Counted from the first letter of the stretch, positions 7,801-17,167 are shown. The stretch is DNA of 64,000 nucleotides from Thalassovita sp. (GCA_017792425.1 CP051233.1:3322481-3386480); one strand, 5' to 3'. Program-made: numbers and translations. The notes: generated by a model from the sequence alone, not told the origin.

Positions 7801-8640
7801 TCAGCCCCTTTGTGACGGGTGCCAGAAGGTCACAGCCTTCTCCAGCAGCGCGACCCCCCCATAGAAAGCCGATCCGACGATAGCGGCCACCACAATCTCG
7901 GCCCAAACCAGATCCAGCGCCAACTGGCCCACGCTGGTCGAAATCCGGAACCCCATCCCCCGGATCGGTGAGCCAAAGAATTCCGCCACGATCGCCCCGA
8001 TCAGCGCCAGCGTCGTCGCGATCTTCAAACCATTGAAGATGAACGGCATCGCCGCAGGCAGCCGCAGCTTGCGCAGCGTTGTCCAATAGCCTGACGCATA
8101 GGTCCGCATCAGGTCGCGCTGCATCGCATCCGTGGCCTGCAAACCTTCGACCGTGTTCACCAGCATCGGAAAGAACACCATGACCACCACGACCGCCGCC
8201 TTGGACTGCCAGTCGAATCCGAACCACATCACCAGGATCGGGGCCATGCCGATGATCGGCAGCGCAGCCACGAAATTGCCCACCGGCAGCAGCCCACGCT
8301 TCAGGAAGGGGAACCGATCCACCACCACCGCCATCACAAAGGCCGCACCGCAGCCGATGACGTAACCGCTCAGCGCACCTTTCAGCACGGTCTGAACGAA
8401 ATCTTCCCACAGGATGCCGGTAGACCCCGCGAACCGCGCCGCGATGACGCTTGGCGCGGGCAGCAGCACCGGGGAAATCCCAAAGCCCCGCACAACGCTT
8501 TCCCAGATCAGGATCACCGTGATCCCGAACACCACCGGCACGGCCAGCCCGGTCGCCCGGCTGCGCGGCAGGTGCGACATCCAGACATTCAGCCCCCAGC
8601 CTACCAGCCACGCGGCAATTCCGAAAACAGCCCAGCCCAT
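7801..8640 (-). CDS. ABC transporter permease 1 (pyrimidine locus)
   Basis: A 279-residue SsuC/TauC-like inner membrane permease with about six helices. The ATPase-contact (EAA) loop is near GLQATDAMQRDLMRTYASG. Its start overlaps the upstream permease stop (TAATG), so translation is coupled. It probably forms a heterodimer with that permease for uptake of the ligand bound by the NMT1-like protein. Confidence 0.87.
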   Translation of the reverse strand: MGWAVFGIAAWLVGWGLNVWMSHLPRSRATGLAVPVVFGITVILIWESVVRGFGISPVLLPAPSVIAARFAGSTGILWEDFVQTVLKGALSGYVIGCGAAFVMAVVVDRFPFLKRGLLPVGNFVAALPIIGMAPILVMWFGFDWQSKAAVVVVMVFFPMLVNTVEGLQATDAMQRDLMRTYASGYWTTLRKLRLPAAMPFIFNGLKIATTLALIGAIVAEFFGSPIRGMGFRISTSVGQLALDLVWAEIVVAAIVGSAFYGGVALLEKAVTFWHPSQRG

Positions 8641-9503
8641 TACGCCATCCCCATCCGTTTCAGCGTCACCCGCTGGATCATCCCGATGATCGCCACCAGC
8701 GCGGCTGCCAGCGCCGCCGCCATGATCAGCGCGCTCCAGATCTGGATGGTCTGGCCATAGTATGACCCCGCCAACAGGCGCGCGCCCAGCCCGGCCACGG
8801 CCCCCGTCGGCAATTCACCCACGATGGCCCCCACCAGCGACGCGGCCATCGCGATCTTCAGCGACGCGAACAGGTACGGCATCGAACTCGGCAGCCGCAG
8901 CTTCCAGAATTGCTGCGCGCGGGTCGCGTTCCATGTCCGCATCTGGTCCAACTGCATCATGTCTGGGCTGCGCAGCCCCTTCACCATGCCGACCACGACC
9001 GGGAAGAACGACAGGTACATGGAAATGATCGCCTTGGGCAGCAGCCCCGAAATACCCACCGCGTTCAGCACCACGATGATCATCGGCGCAATCGCAAGGA
9101 TCGGGATGGTCTGGCTGGCAATGACCCAGGGCATGACGCTCATATCCATCACCCGGTTATAGACGATCCCCACCGCCAGCCCGATCCCCAGCACCGTGCC
9201 CAGCACGAACCCCAGCAGGGTCGAGCTTAGCGTGATCCCGGAATGATATACCAGCGACCGCTTCGAGGTGATCTTCTTCTCGACCGTCGTGTTCCAGATC
9301 TCCACCGCCACCTGGTGCGGCGCGGGCAGCTTCGGCTTGTCCTGCGCCCAGGTGTCCGCCACCATCTCGGTGAATGACAACTCCACCCCGGCGCGTTTCG
9401 CCTGGTCCTTCGCCCAGGCCGCATTCAGCATGACCGAAGCCCCGTACCAGATCACGAAGATCGCGGCGACGACGGTCAGGACGGGCAGTACGCTTTTCCT
9501 CAT
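8640..9503 (-). CDS. ABC transporter permease 2 (pyrimidine locus)
   Basis: A 287-residue permease of the same family as its neighbour. The N-terminal helix is at about residues 5-25 and the EAA loop near GLRSPDMMQLDQMRTWNAT. The ATG at 9503 was chosen because GGGAGG lies 6 bases upstream; an in-frame start 19 codons earlier has no such site. Two different permeases with one ATPase gene suggest a heterodimeric channel. Confidence 0.87.
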   Translation of the reverse strand: MRKSVLPVLTVVAAIFVIWYGASVMLNAAWAKDQAKRAGVELSFTEMVADTWAQDKPKLPAPHQVAVEIWNTTVEKKITSKRSLVYHSGITLSSTLLGFVLGTVLGIGLAVGIVYNRVMDMSVMPWVIASQTIPILAIAPMIIVVLNAVGISGLLPKAIISMYLSFFPVVVGMVKGLRSPDMMQLDQMRTWNATRAQQFWKLRLPSSMPYLFASLKIAMAASLVGAIVGELPTGAVAGLGARLLAGSYYGQTIQIWSALIMAAALAAALVAIIGMIQRVTLKRMGMA

Positions 9504-9585
9504 GCGCGGCCTCCCGGTTTCATCTTGCCAAAAATACTCACTGTGCACCGCCTGCCGCACGCGCAGCGGTCAGTTGAGATCGAAT

Positions 9586-9612
9586 CGTACGTTTCAAGGC
9601 TTCAACCGTACG
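9586..9612. other. Imperfect inverted repeat between ABC ATPase and permease genes
   Basis: A 27-base imperfect palindrome bounded by CGTACG at both ends, with two mismatches between the 13-base arms. It lies in the 119-base gap between the ATPase stop and the permease start. It could be an RNA hairpin setting differential expression or a protein site; there is no T-tract. Confidence 0.35.
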
Positions 9613-9622
9613 TCTTGACTGG

Positions 9623-10405
9623 TTAATCATCATACGCATGCCCCGCACGCAGCCCGTCGCGAACGCGATGGGCGATCTCCAGAAACTCGGGCGTGTCGCG
9701 GATATCCAGCGGCCGTTCACGCGGCAGAGTGCTCTCGATCACGTCCGTGATCCGCCCCGGACGTGGCGACATCACCACGATCCGCGTGCTCAGGTACACC
9801 GCTTCGGGGATGGAATGTGTAACGAATCCAATGGTTTTGTTGGTTCGTGCCCACAGCTTCAGCAATTGTTCGTTCAGGTGGTCGCGCACGATTTCATCCA
9901 ACGCGCCAAAGGGTTCGTCCATCAGCAGGATATCCGCATCGAATGCCAAGGCCCGCGCGATGCTGGCGCGCTGCTGCATGCCGCCGGACAGTTGCCACGG
10001 AAATTTCTTTTCAAAACCAGACAGTTCCACCAGATCCAACACCCGCTTCACCCGGTTATCCTGATCGGACTTGGCATAGCCCATGATTTCCAGCGGCAGG
10101 CGAATATTGCCGCCGATTGTGCGCCAGGGATACAACCCCGCCGCCTGAAAAACATACCCGTAAGCCCTTGATTTCCTCGCCTCTTCCGGGCTGACCCCGT
10201 TGACGGTGATGCTGCCTGCGGTGGGTTTTTCCAGATCGGCCATCACCCGCAGGAAGGTCGTCTTGCCGCACCCCGAAGGCCCGATAAAGCTGACGAAATC
10301 CCCCTTTTGAATATCCAAGTCCACGTCTTTCAGCGCATGCACTGGCCCGTCATTGGTCTGAAAGGTCAGGTCCAGACCCTTCGCGCTGATCACTGTTTCG
10401 GTCAT
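9623..10405 (-). CDS. ABC transporter ATP-binding protein (SsuB/TauB-like)
   Basis: A 260-residue ATPase. Walker A is GPSGCGKTT (about residues 42-50), the signature LSGGMQQR (about 139), Walker B ILLMDEPFGALDE and the switch His in FVTHSIPEA. It energises the two adjacent permeases. It follows the dihydropyrimidinase gene by 92 bases on the same strand and is probably part of the same long operon. Confidence 0.92.
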   Translation of the reverse strand: MTETVISAKGLDLTFQTNDGPVHALKDVDLDIQKGDFVSFIGPSGCGKTTFLRVMADLEKPTAGSITVNGVSPEEARKSRAYGYVFQAAGLYPWRTIGGNIRLPLEIMGYAKSDQDNRVKRVLDLVELSGFEKKFPWQLSGGMQQRASIARALAFDADILLMDEPFGALDEIVRDHLNEQLLKLWARTNKTIGFVTHSIPEAVYLSTRIVVMSPRPGRITDVIESTLPRERPLDIRDTPEFLEIAHRVRDGLRAGHAYDD

Positions 10406-10497
10406 TTATCCCCAGGTCTCCGTTGCCGCGGTCGCACCGCAGTCTTGTTTGTTATCAATGTGTTGCGCGACGCCCAACGGGGCGAAGCGCCTGTTTG

Positions 10498-11958
10498 TCA
10501 GATCCCCGCCGGGATGTTCATCGGGTCGCGCTTGATCATTTTCGGGCTGGTCAGCTCCTTCCACTTGGACAACGCAACGCTGGCCGAGTTGAATGCCGGA
10601 CGCGGGATAAACCGCCCCCGCCCCGGCTGCGGCTGGCTGTTCTGCCCCCATGCCCAAATCACTTCACCCCGGTTCAACGTGTACCGCGCCTGCGCAGTGA
10701 CATCAAAGCCTTCGAACACGTTGTAATCCAAGACAGAATGATGGTTTGACGCGCTGATCGTCTTGCTGATCTTGGGATCCCACACCACGATATCGGCATC
10801 CGCCCCTTCGACGATCGCACCTTTTTGCGGATAGATGTTCAGAATCTTCGCCACATTGGTGGACGTGGCCGCGACAAATTCGTTCGGGGTCAGCCGTCCG
10901 GTTTCCACTCCTTGTGTCCACAGCACGGCGAGGCGTTCTTCCAGACCATTTGAACCATTTGGGATCAAACAGAAATTATCGCGCCCCATGCGTTTCTGAT
11001 CGGTGGTAAACGCGGCATGATCAGTGGCCACGACCTGCAAGGATCCTGCCTGCAGCCCCGCCCACAGGCTGTCCTGATGGTCCTTGGACCGGAACGGAGG
11101 CGACATCACCCGGCGCGCCGCATGATCCCAGTCCTTGTTGAAATACTCGGTCTCATCCAGCGTCAGGAACTGGATCAACGGTTCACCGTAGACCCGCATC
11201 CCTTTTTGCCGCGCGCGCCGGATCGCCTCGTGCGCCTGTTCGCAGCTGACATGCACAATATACAGGGGTGTCCCCGCCGCGTCTGCAATCGTGATCGCGC
11301 GATTGGCCGCCTCACCTTCGAACTCGGGCGGGCGGGAGTAGGCGTGTCCTTCGGGCCCGGTGATCCCCTTGGCCAGCATTTCCGCCTGCAAATCGGCAAC
11401 CAGATCGCCGTTTTCCGCATGCACCATCGGCAGCGCCCCCAATTCGCGGCACCGTTTGAACGAGGCATACATCTCGTCGTCCTCGATCATCAGCGCGCCC
11501 TTGTAGGCCATGAAATGCTTGAACGAGTTGACGCCCATGTCCACGGCGTCCTTCATCTCATTGAAAACATTCTCATTCCAGCCGGTGATCGCCATGTGAT
11601 AGCCAACGTCCGAACAAATCTGCGGCGCGGATTTGCGGTGCCATTCGTTGATGGCGTTCTTGATGCTGCCGTCCTCGCCCGGCAGGCAGAAATCGACCAC
11701 CATCGTGGTGCCACCCACGGCCGCCGCCCAAGTGCCGGATTCAAAGGTTTCCGCCGCCGTGGTGCCCATAAAGGGCATCTCCAGGTGGGTATGCGGATCA
11801 ATCCCGCCGGGGATCACATAGGCGCCTTCCGCGTCGATGTACTCGTCGCCCTTCAGGTCTTCGCCGATCTGCTTGATCTTTTCTCCCTCGATCAGGACAT
11901 CGGCTTTCCATGTCCGGTCCGCCGTGCAGACCATGCCGCCCTTGATGACTTTGGTCAT
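10498..11958 (-). CDS. hydA: Dihydropyrimidinase (D-hydantoinase)
   Basis: A 486-residue cyclic amidohydrolase that opens dihydrouracil or dihydrothymine to the N-carbamoyl-beta-amino acid, the second step of reductive pyrimidine degradation. Metal ligands are visible: HTH at residues 56-58, the carboxylated Lys in FMAYKGALM (about 153), His in MVHAENG (about 180) and IVHVS (about 236), and Asp in ATDHAAF. Length fits the family. It lies downstream of the amidohydrolase for the next step, separated from it by a small open frame. Confidence 0.95.
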   Translation of the reverse strand: MTKVIKGGMVCTADRTWKADVLIEGEKIKQIGEDLKGDEYIDAEGAYVIPGGIDPHTHLEMPFMGTTAAETFESGTWAAAVGGTTMVVDFCLPGEDGSIKNAINEWHRKSAPQICSDVGYHMAITGWNENVFNEMKDAVDMGVNSFKHFMAYKGALMIEDDEMYASFKRCRELGALPMVHAENGDLVADLQAEMLAKGITGPEGHAYSRPPEFEGEAANRAITIADAAGTPLYIVHVSCEQAHEAIRRARQKGMRVYGEPLIQFLTLDETEYFNKDWDHAARRVMSPPFRSKDHQDSLWAGLQAGSLQVVATDHAAFTTDQKRMGRDNFCLIPNGSNGLEERLAVLWTQGVETGRLTPNEFVAATSTNVAKILNIYPQKGAIVEGADADIVVWDPKISKTISASNHHSVLDYNVFEGFDVTAQARYTLNRGEVIWAWGQNSQPQPGRGRFIPRPAFNSASVALSKWKELTSPKMIKRDPMNIPAGI

Positions 11959-11995
11959 TATCGTAACTCCCTTGTATTCTTATTCTTTTCTCGGA

Positions 11996-12298
11996 TCAGA
12001 CAGACCCGAAGCACCCTATTGCATCGCCATGAACCCCGATATCGACCGGGCCAAAGATCGACTCGACACACAGCGAAAAATACCCGGCCTTTGGCAAGAA
12101 GATTACCCGGTAGGCCCCATTGGACCGCGTCACGTTCCAGCATTTCTGGGTGATCCCGCCACTGAAGTTCACGGTGACAAGGCGTGGTTCGACAACCGCC
12201 TTGCGGAAATCGGCCAAGGTCATGGCATCGGCCCGGCTGGCAGGCCGGAACCCTGCGATCGCTTTCGCAACCTCTGCCTTGACGTCGTCCTTCGTCAC
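11996..12298 (-). CDS. Small unknown protein inside the pyrimidine operon
   Basis: A 100-residue protein of unknown function. It fits tightly between two enzymes: its GTG start (12296-12298) is 20 bases after the amidohydrolase stop, with GGAGGG 9 bases upstream, and its stop is 37 bases before hydA. The N-terminus is charged and helical (TKDDVKAEVAKAIAGFRP). A compact segment with NFSGGITQKCWNVTRSNGAY and GYFSLCVESIFGPVDIGVHG follows. There is no signal peptide or membrane helix. I do not recognise the family. It may be missed or mis-started by gene finders because of its GTG start. Confidence 0.75.
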   Translation of the reverse strand: MTKDDVKAEVAKAIAGFRPASRADAMTLADFRKAVVEPRLVTVNFSGGITQKCWNVTRSNGAYRVIFLPKAGYFSLCVESIFGPVDIGVHGDAIGCFGSV

Positions 12299-12318
12299 CA
12301 CGCCGGGCCCTCCGGTCC

Positions 12319-13569
12319 TCAATCCACGATCTGCGCGGTTTCCACGACAGCATGCAGTAACACATCCGCGCCCGCTGTCGCCCAGTCCTTCGAAATTTCC
12401 TCGGCCTCGTTGTGGCTCAGCCCGTCCACGCAGGGACACATCACCATCGCCGTAGGCGCGACCTGGTTGATCCAGCAGGCATCATGCCCCGCGCCCGAGA
12501 TAATGTTCCTGTGGCTGTACCCCAGCCGTTCCGCGGCCGAGCGTATGGCCGTCACGCACCCCTCGTCAAAGGCGACGGGATCGAATCCGCCTACCTTTTC
12601 AAACTCTACGCCCAGCCCCATGTCATCGCAAATCTTCTGCGTGCCCAGACGCAGCCGGGCCTCCATGTCCTGAATGACGGACAGGTCGGGGCTGCGGAAA
12701 TCGACCGTGAACACCACCTTGCCCGGGATCACGTTGCGAGAATTCGGGTAAACGTCGATATGACCGGCCGCGCCCACCGCGTGCGGCTTGTGCGACCACG
12801 CGATTTCGTCAACCAATTCCAGCACACGCGCCATACCCAACCCGGCATTCTTGCGCATCGGCATCGGAGTAGACCCGGTGTGCGCGTCCTTCCCGGTGAT
12901 CGTCACCTGGGTCCAGCTCAACCCCTGCCCGTGGGTGACGACGCCAATATCCATGCCCTCGGCCTCGAGGATCGGGCCTTGTTCGATATGCAGTTCAAAG
13001 AAGGCGTGCATCTTACGGGCGCCGACCTCTTCCTCGCCCTTCCAGCCGATCCGCACCAGTTCGTCACCAAAGGATTTTCCTTCGGCGTCCTTGCGGTCAT
13101 AGGCCCAGTCTTGCGTGTGGACCCCGGCGAAAACGCCCGAGGCCAGCATCGCCGGGGCGAACCGCGTGCCTTCCTCGTTCGTCCAGTTGGTGGCAACGAT
13201 CGGATGCTTTGTCCGGATGCCCAGATCGTTCAGCGTGCGGATCAGCTCCAACCCGGCCAGCACACCCAACACCCCGTCATATTTGCCGCCCGTTGGCTGC
13301 GTATCCAGGTGGCTGCCCACATAAACCGGCAGAGCGTCCGGGTCTTCCCCTGCCCGCATGGCGAACATGTTCCCCATCTGGTCCACGCCCATGGAACACC
13401 CGGCATCCGTACACCATTTCTGGAACAACGTCCGGCCTTCGCCATCTGCGTCGGTCAAAGTCTGGCGATTGTTCCCCCCCGCAATACCCGGCCCGATCTT
13501 CGCCATCTCCATCAGGCTTTCCCACAAACGGTCGCCGTTAATCTTCAGATTTTCACCGGGTGCTGGCAT
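12319..13569 (-). CDS. Zn-dependent N-carbamoyl-beta-amino acid amidohydrolase
   Basis: A 416-residue M20-family amidohydrolase of the HyuC/AllC/beta-ureidopropionase group. In this locus it should hydrolyse N-carbamoyl-beta-alanine to beta-alanine, CO2 and ammonia, the third step. Di-metal motifs are GSHLDT (about residue 85), the GKYDGVLG Asp, NEEGTRF (about 130), HIEQGP (about 195) and the late His in LSHNEAEE. The ATG follows AAGGA at 8 bases. It is first in the operon, and a RutR-like box lies about 78 bases upstream. Confidence 0.92.
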   Translation of the reverse strand: MPAPGENLKINGDRLWESLMEMAKIGPGIAGGNNRQTLTDADGEGRTLFQKWCTDAGCSMGVDQMGNMFAMRAGEDPDALPVYVGSHLDTQPTGGKYDGVLGVLAGLELIRTLNDLGIRTKHPIVATNWTNEEGTRFAPAMLASGVFAGVHTQDWAYDRKDAEGKSFGDELVRIGWKGEEEVGARKMHAFFELHIEQGPILEAEGMDIGVVTHGQGLSWTQVTITGKDAHTGSTPMPMRKNAGLGMARVLELVDEIAWSHKPHAVGAAGHIDVYPNSRNVIPGKVVFTVDFRSPDLSVIQDMEARLRLGTQKICDDMGLGVEFEKVGGFDPVAFDEGCVTAIRSAAERLGYSHRNIISGAGHDACWINQVAPTAMVMCPCVDGLSHNEAEEISKDWATAGADVLLHAVVETAQIVD

Positions 13570-13646
13570 CGGTCATTCCTTCGTCTTGTCCCTGTCGAAC
13601 AAAGGAAGCGCGCCTGGCTGGAGAGCGGCCGCCCCCTTGCTGGTTT

Positions 13647-13662
13647 TTTACCATTTGGTAAA
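13647..13662. promoter_or_regulatory. RutR-like operator between amidohydrolase and rutR
   Basis: TTTACCATTTGGTAAA, symmetrical apart from its two central bases. It closely follows the RutR consensus of E. coli (TTGACCANNTGGTCAA). It lies in the divergent gap between the hydrolase operon and rutR, so it could control both. Confidence 0.75.
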
Positions 13663-13777
13663 CTAACGATTGCGAACAGACCTCATTCTGTCAAGAAAAC
13701 TCTTGGCTACCCATCCGCGGCGGTTAGTCTTAGAGAACACCCGATGAATTTTGTGGCACACGGCCGAAAGAGCCTGA

Positions 13778-14404
13778 ATGAACATTGCAAAGTCAGACCC
13801 TCCGAAGAAGCCCAGCCGGATTCAGTTGCGCAACCGCAAGAAGATCCTGGAGGCCGCTTTGGAAGTTTTTTCCCAGCATGGGTATCGCGGTGCGACGCTC
13901 GACCAAATCGCCGAATATGCCGGACTGTCCAAACCCAACATCCTGTATTACTTCGACGGCAAAGAGGCGATCCACGTTACCCTGCTGAACAAGCTGATGG
14001 AAACCTGGCTGGACCCGCTGCATGAAATGGACCCTGACGGCGACCCGCTAGAGGAAATCTGCGCCTATGTCCGCCGCAAAGTAAAAATGTCCCGGCAATT
14101 CCCACGTGAAAGCCGCCTTTTCGCCAACGAAATCCTGCAGGGCGCACCCCGCATGGGGCCGCATCTGCAAAGCGATCTGAAACCGCTGTTCGACGAAAAA
14201 ACCGCCGTCATCCGCAACTGGATGGATCAGGGTAAGATCAACAAGGTCGACCCGCGCCACCTGGTCTTCTCGATCTGGGCCACGACGCAGCACTATGCCG
14301 ATTTCGAAGCGCAGGTATCGGTCCTGATGGATGGTGAAAAGAACGTGATAAAAGGGGCAGAAACCTATCTGGACACGCTCTTTCGCAATCTGTTGACCCC
14401 CTAA
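13778..14404 (+). CDS. rutR: RutR-type TetR regulator of pyrimidine catabolism
   Basis: A 208-residue TetR-family protein. The helix-turn-helix is at about residues 35-65 (GATLDQIAEYAGLSKPNILYYF) and the C-terminal ligand domain resembles RutR (GAPRMGPHLQSDLKPLFDEK, TTQHYADFEAQV). RutR represses pyrimidine degradation genes and responds to uracil or thymine. It stands between the two halves of the pathway locus, and both halves carry a matching palindrome. Confidence 0.9.
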   Translation: MNIAKSDPPKKPSRIQLRNRKKILEAALEVFSQHGYRGATLDQIAEYAGLSKPNILYYFDGKEAIHVTLLNKLMETWLDPLHEMDPDGDPLEEICAYVRRKVKMSRQFPRESRLFANEILQGAPRMGPHLQSDLKPLFDEKTAVIRNWMDQGKINKVDPRHLVFSIWATTQHYADFEAQVSVLMDGEKNVIKGAETYLDTLFRNLLTP

Positions 14405-14484
14405 CCGGCCAGCACCCGCCGGAGGGAAATTCCGGGACGGTGTTTCCCGACATATCCAGCGCGCCGCAGGCGCACCGATGGATC

Positions 14485-14512
14485 AAGCCCCGGGCAGGAA
14501 CCGGGGCTTTGC
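14485..14512. terminator. Hairpin terminator between rutR and preA
   Basis: Perfect 9-bp stem AAGCCCCGG/CCGGGGCTT (14485-14493 with 14501-14509) with a 7-base loop, in the gap between the converging rutR and preA genes. The T-tracts are short, so strength is uncertain; it could serve both directions. Confidence 0.6.
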
Positions 14513-14519
14513 TTTCCGT

Positions 14520-15827
14520 TCACTCTGCAGCAGACGCGTTGGAGGGGTTATTCGGATGGTCCAGCCAGTTGCCATATTCCGCCGGAACCGTTTGCCCCGT
14601 GCGCTCGTCCACCTGACCCGGTGCGACACGTTCCATCGTGATGCAGCCCTCGACTGGGCAAACGTTGACACACAGGTTGCAGGCCACGCATTCTTCGTCC
14701 TTCACGCTGAACACACGGTCCTCGGACATGGCGATGGCCTGGTGGCTGGTATCCTCGCACGCGGCATAGCAGCGGCCGCATTTGATACAGTCGGCCTCGT
14801 TGATCTTGGCCTTGGTGATGTAGTTCAGGTTCAGGTACTGCCAGTCGGTCACATTTGGTACCGCACGGCCGACCAGTTCGGCGGTCGAGGTCATGCCCTT
14901 GCGATCCATATAGTCGCTCAGCCCCGAAATCATCTCTTGCACCACTTTGAAACCATAGGTCATAGCCGCCGTGCACACCTGCACGTTGCCTGCGCCTAGG
15001 GCCATGAATTCCGCCGCGTCTCGCCATGTGGTGACCCCGCCGATGCCACTGATCGGCAGACCGTGAGTTTCGGGGTTGCGCGCGATCTCGGCCACCATGT
15101 TCAGGGCAATGGGTTTGACCGCCGGCCCGCAATAGCCGCCATGCGTCCCCTTGCCGTCAATCGTCGGTTCCGGCGCAAAATCATCCAGATCGACAGAGGT
15201 GATCGAGTTGATCGTGTTGATCAGGCTGACCGCATCAGCCCCCCCCCGTTTCGCCGCCTCTGCTGGTTTGCGCACATCGGTGATGTTCGGCGTCAGCTTT
15301 ACGATACAGGGCATCTGGCTGTGTTTCTTCACCCAGCCTGTCACCATTTCGATGTATTCTGGCACTTGCCCGACCGCTGACCCCATTCCCCGTTCGGCCA
15401 TCCCGTGTGGGCAGCCAAAGTTCAACTCTACCCCGTCCGCTCCGGTATCCTCGATCCGTTTCAGAATGTCTGCCCAGCTGTCCTCGTCGCAGGGTACCAT
15501 AAGTGAAATAATCAGCGCCCGGTCAGGGTAGTCCCGCTTGACTGACTTGATTTCGCGCAGGTTCACTTCCAGCGGGCGGTCGGTGATCAGCTCGATATTG
15601 TTCAGCCCCAGCAAGCGCCGATCCGCCCCCCAGATCGCGCCGTAACGCGGGCCATTGACGTTCACCACGGGCGGCCCTTCGGACCCCAACGTTTTCCACA
15701 CCACGCCACCCCACCCGGCCTCAAAGGCGCGGCGGACGTTGTATTCCTTGTCCGTTGGCGGGGCCGAGGCCAGCCAGAACGGATTGGGGGATTTGATCCC
15801 GATGAATTCGCTTGCGAGATTGGCCAT
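14520..15827 (-). CDS. preA: Dihydropyrimidine dehydrogenase, FMN/Fe-S subunit PreA
   Basis: A 435-residue catalytic subunit that reduces uracil or thymine with electrons from PreT, the first step of the reductive pathway. The N-terminal FMN barrel (about residues 1-310) contains ELNFGCPHGM and the GIGGVTTWRDAAEF phosphate loop. The C-terminus carries two 4Fe-4S motifs, CIKCGRCYAAC and CVACNLCVNVC. It lies 17 bases downstream of preT and is translated with it. Confidence 0.95.
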   Translation of the reverse strand: MANLASEFIGIKSPNPFWLASAPPTDKEYNVRRAFEAGWGGVVWKTLGSEGPPVVNVNGPRYGAIWGADRRLLGLNNIELITDRPLEVNLREIKSVKRDYPDRALIISLMVPCDEDSWADILKRIEDTGADGVELNFGCPHGMAERGMGSAVGQVPEYIEMVTGWVKKHSQMPCIVKLTPNITDVRKPAEAAKRGGADAVSLINTINSITSVDLDDFAPEPTIDGKGTHGGYCGPAVKPIALNMVAEIARNPETHGLPISGIGGVTTWRDAAEFMALGAGNVQVCTAAMTYGFKVVQEMISGLSDYMDRKGMTSTAELVGRAVPNVTDWQYLNLNYITKAKINEADCIKCGRCYAACEDTSHQAIAMSEDRVFSVKDEECVACNLCVNVCPVEGCITMERVAPGQVDERTGQTVPAEYGNWLDHPNNPSNASAAE

Positions 15828-15844
15828 TTGCTTATCTCCTTTTC

Positions 15845-17167
15845 CTACGCCGTCAGCGTGGCGTGAATGTCTTCGGCGGCGTCTCGCCCTTCGGCGACGG
15901 CGGTCACGGTCAGGTCATCGCCGCCGCTAGCGCAGTCGCCCCCGGCCCAAACGCCTGCCATACTTGTACGCCCCGCGCCGGTGACGGCGATCTTGCGCCC
16001 GTCCAGTTCAGGCAAGTCGGTACGTCCCAAGGTTTGACCAATTGCCTTGAACACCTGATCGACAGCCAGGCGGAAAGTGTCACCGGTCAGCTTGAGGCTA
16101 TCATCCGTATACTCGAACTCGATCTCGCGGACGGCGCCGTTCCCCAGCACGGCCTTTGGCGACACGTTGGTGATGATCCGCACGCCCTTGGACGCAGCCA
16201 GATCCTGTTCAAAGACGCTGGCATTCATCCGATCCCGCCCGCGCCGGTACACCAGTGTCACGTTCAGCGCACCCAGCAGTTTCGCCTGAACAGCGGCGTC
16301 AATGGCAGTCATCCCCCCGCCGATCACCACCACATCGCGCCCCACCGGCACCTTGCCCAGGTCCGACGCCTGGCGCAGGTCCGCGATGAACTCGACCGCG
16401 TCCAGAACGCCTTCCTTGTCCTCGCCGTCTATGTCCAAGGCATTGACCCCAGCCAGCCCAATCCCCAGGAACACTGCGTCAAAATCCGACTTCAGCTTTT
16501 CCAGCGACAGACCCGCGCCCAGTCCCTCGCCATGTTGAACGGTGATCCCCCCTATCTGCAGCAGCCATGCCACTTCTTTGGCGGCAAACCCGTCCACGGA
16601 TTTGTAGGTGGCGATACCATATTCGTTCAGACCGCCAGACTTGGGACGCGGATCAAAGATCACCACCTCGTGACCCTTGGTCGCCAGACGATGCGCACAG
16701 GACAGCCCAGCGGGGCCTGCCCCAAGAACAGCGATCTTCTTTCCCGTCGCCGGGGCGCGTTCGAAAGGCTGGCTTCGCGCCGCCATGAGACTGTCGGTGG
16801 CAAATCGCTGCAATCGGCCGATCTGTACCGGTTCGCCTTCTGCAGTTTCCCGCACACAGACCTCTTCGCACAGTGTTTCCGTGGGGCATACGCGGGCGCA
16901 CATACCGCCCAAGATGTTCTGCGAAAGGATCGTCTTTGCCGCGGCCTCTGGCGTGCCGGTGGCGATCTGGCGAATGAACAGCGGAATATCAATGCTGGTG
17001 GGACAAGCCGTCATGCACGGCGCATCGTGGCAGAAATAACAGCGATCCGCTGCCACCTGCGCCTCATGTTCATCCAGTGCCGGATGCAAATCGCCGAAGT
17101 TACTGGCGTAGTCCTTGGCCTTCAACCGCCCAGGGACGATACCTGGCGTCAGGGTGTTCGAAGTCAT
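15845..17167 (-). CDS. preT: Dihydropyrimidine dehydrogenase, NAD(P)/FAD subunit PreT
   Basis: A 440-residue GltD-like flavoprotein that passes electrons from NAD(P)H to PreA. The N-terminal Fe-S region has CYFCHDAPCMTACP and CARVCPTETLCEEVC (about residues 40-105). An FAD Rossmann motif VLGAGPAGLSCAHRL (about 148) and an NAD(P) motif VIGGGMTAIDAA (about 275) follow. The ATG has GGAGG 5 bases upstream. A RutR-like box lies 60 bases further up. Confidence 0.93.
   Translation of the reverse strand: MTSNTLTPGIVPGRLKAKDYASNFGDLHPALDEHEAQVAADRCYFCHDAPCMTACPTSIDIPLFIRQIATGTPEAAAKTILSQNILGGMCARVCPTETLCEEVCVRETAEGEPVQIGRLQRFATDSLMAARSQPFERAPATGKKIAVLGAGPAGLSCAHRLATKGHEVVIFDPRPKSGGLNEYGIATYKSVDGFAAKEVAWLLQIGGITVQHGEGLGAGLSLEKLKSDFDAVFLGIGLAGVNALDIDGEDKEGVLDAVEFIADLRQASDLGKVPVGRDVVVIGGGMTAIDAAVQAKLLGALNVTLVYRRGRDRMNASVFEQDLAASKGVRIITNVSPKAVLGNGAVREIEFEYTDDSLKLTGDTFRLAVDQVFKAIGQTLGRTDLPELDGRKIAVTGAGRTSMAGVWAGGDCASGGDDLTVTAVAEGRDAAEDIHATLTA

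Noticed and set aside
12412..14025. Plus-strand open frame of 537 codons
   Set aside because: It is antisense to the amidohydrolase and overlaps rutR out of frame; no recognisable motifs.
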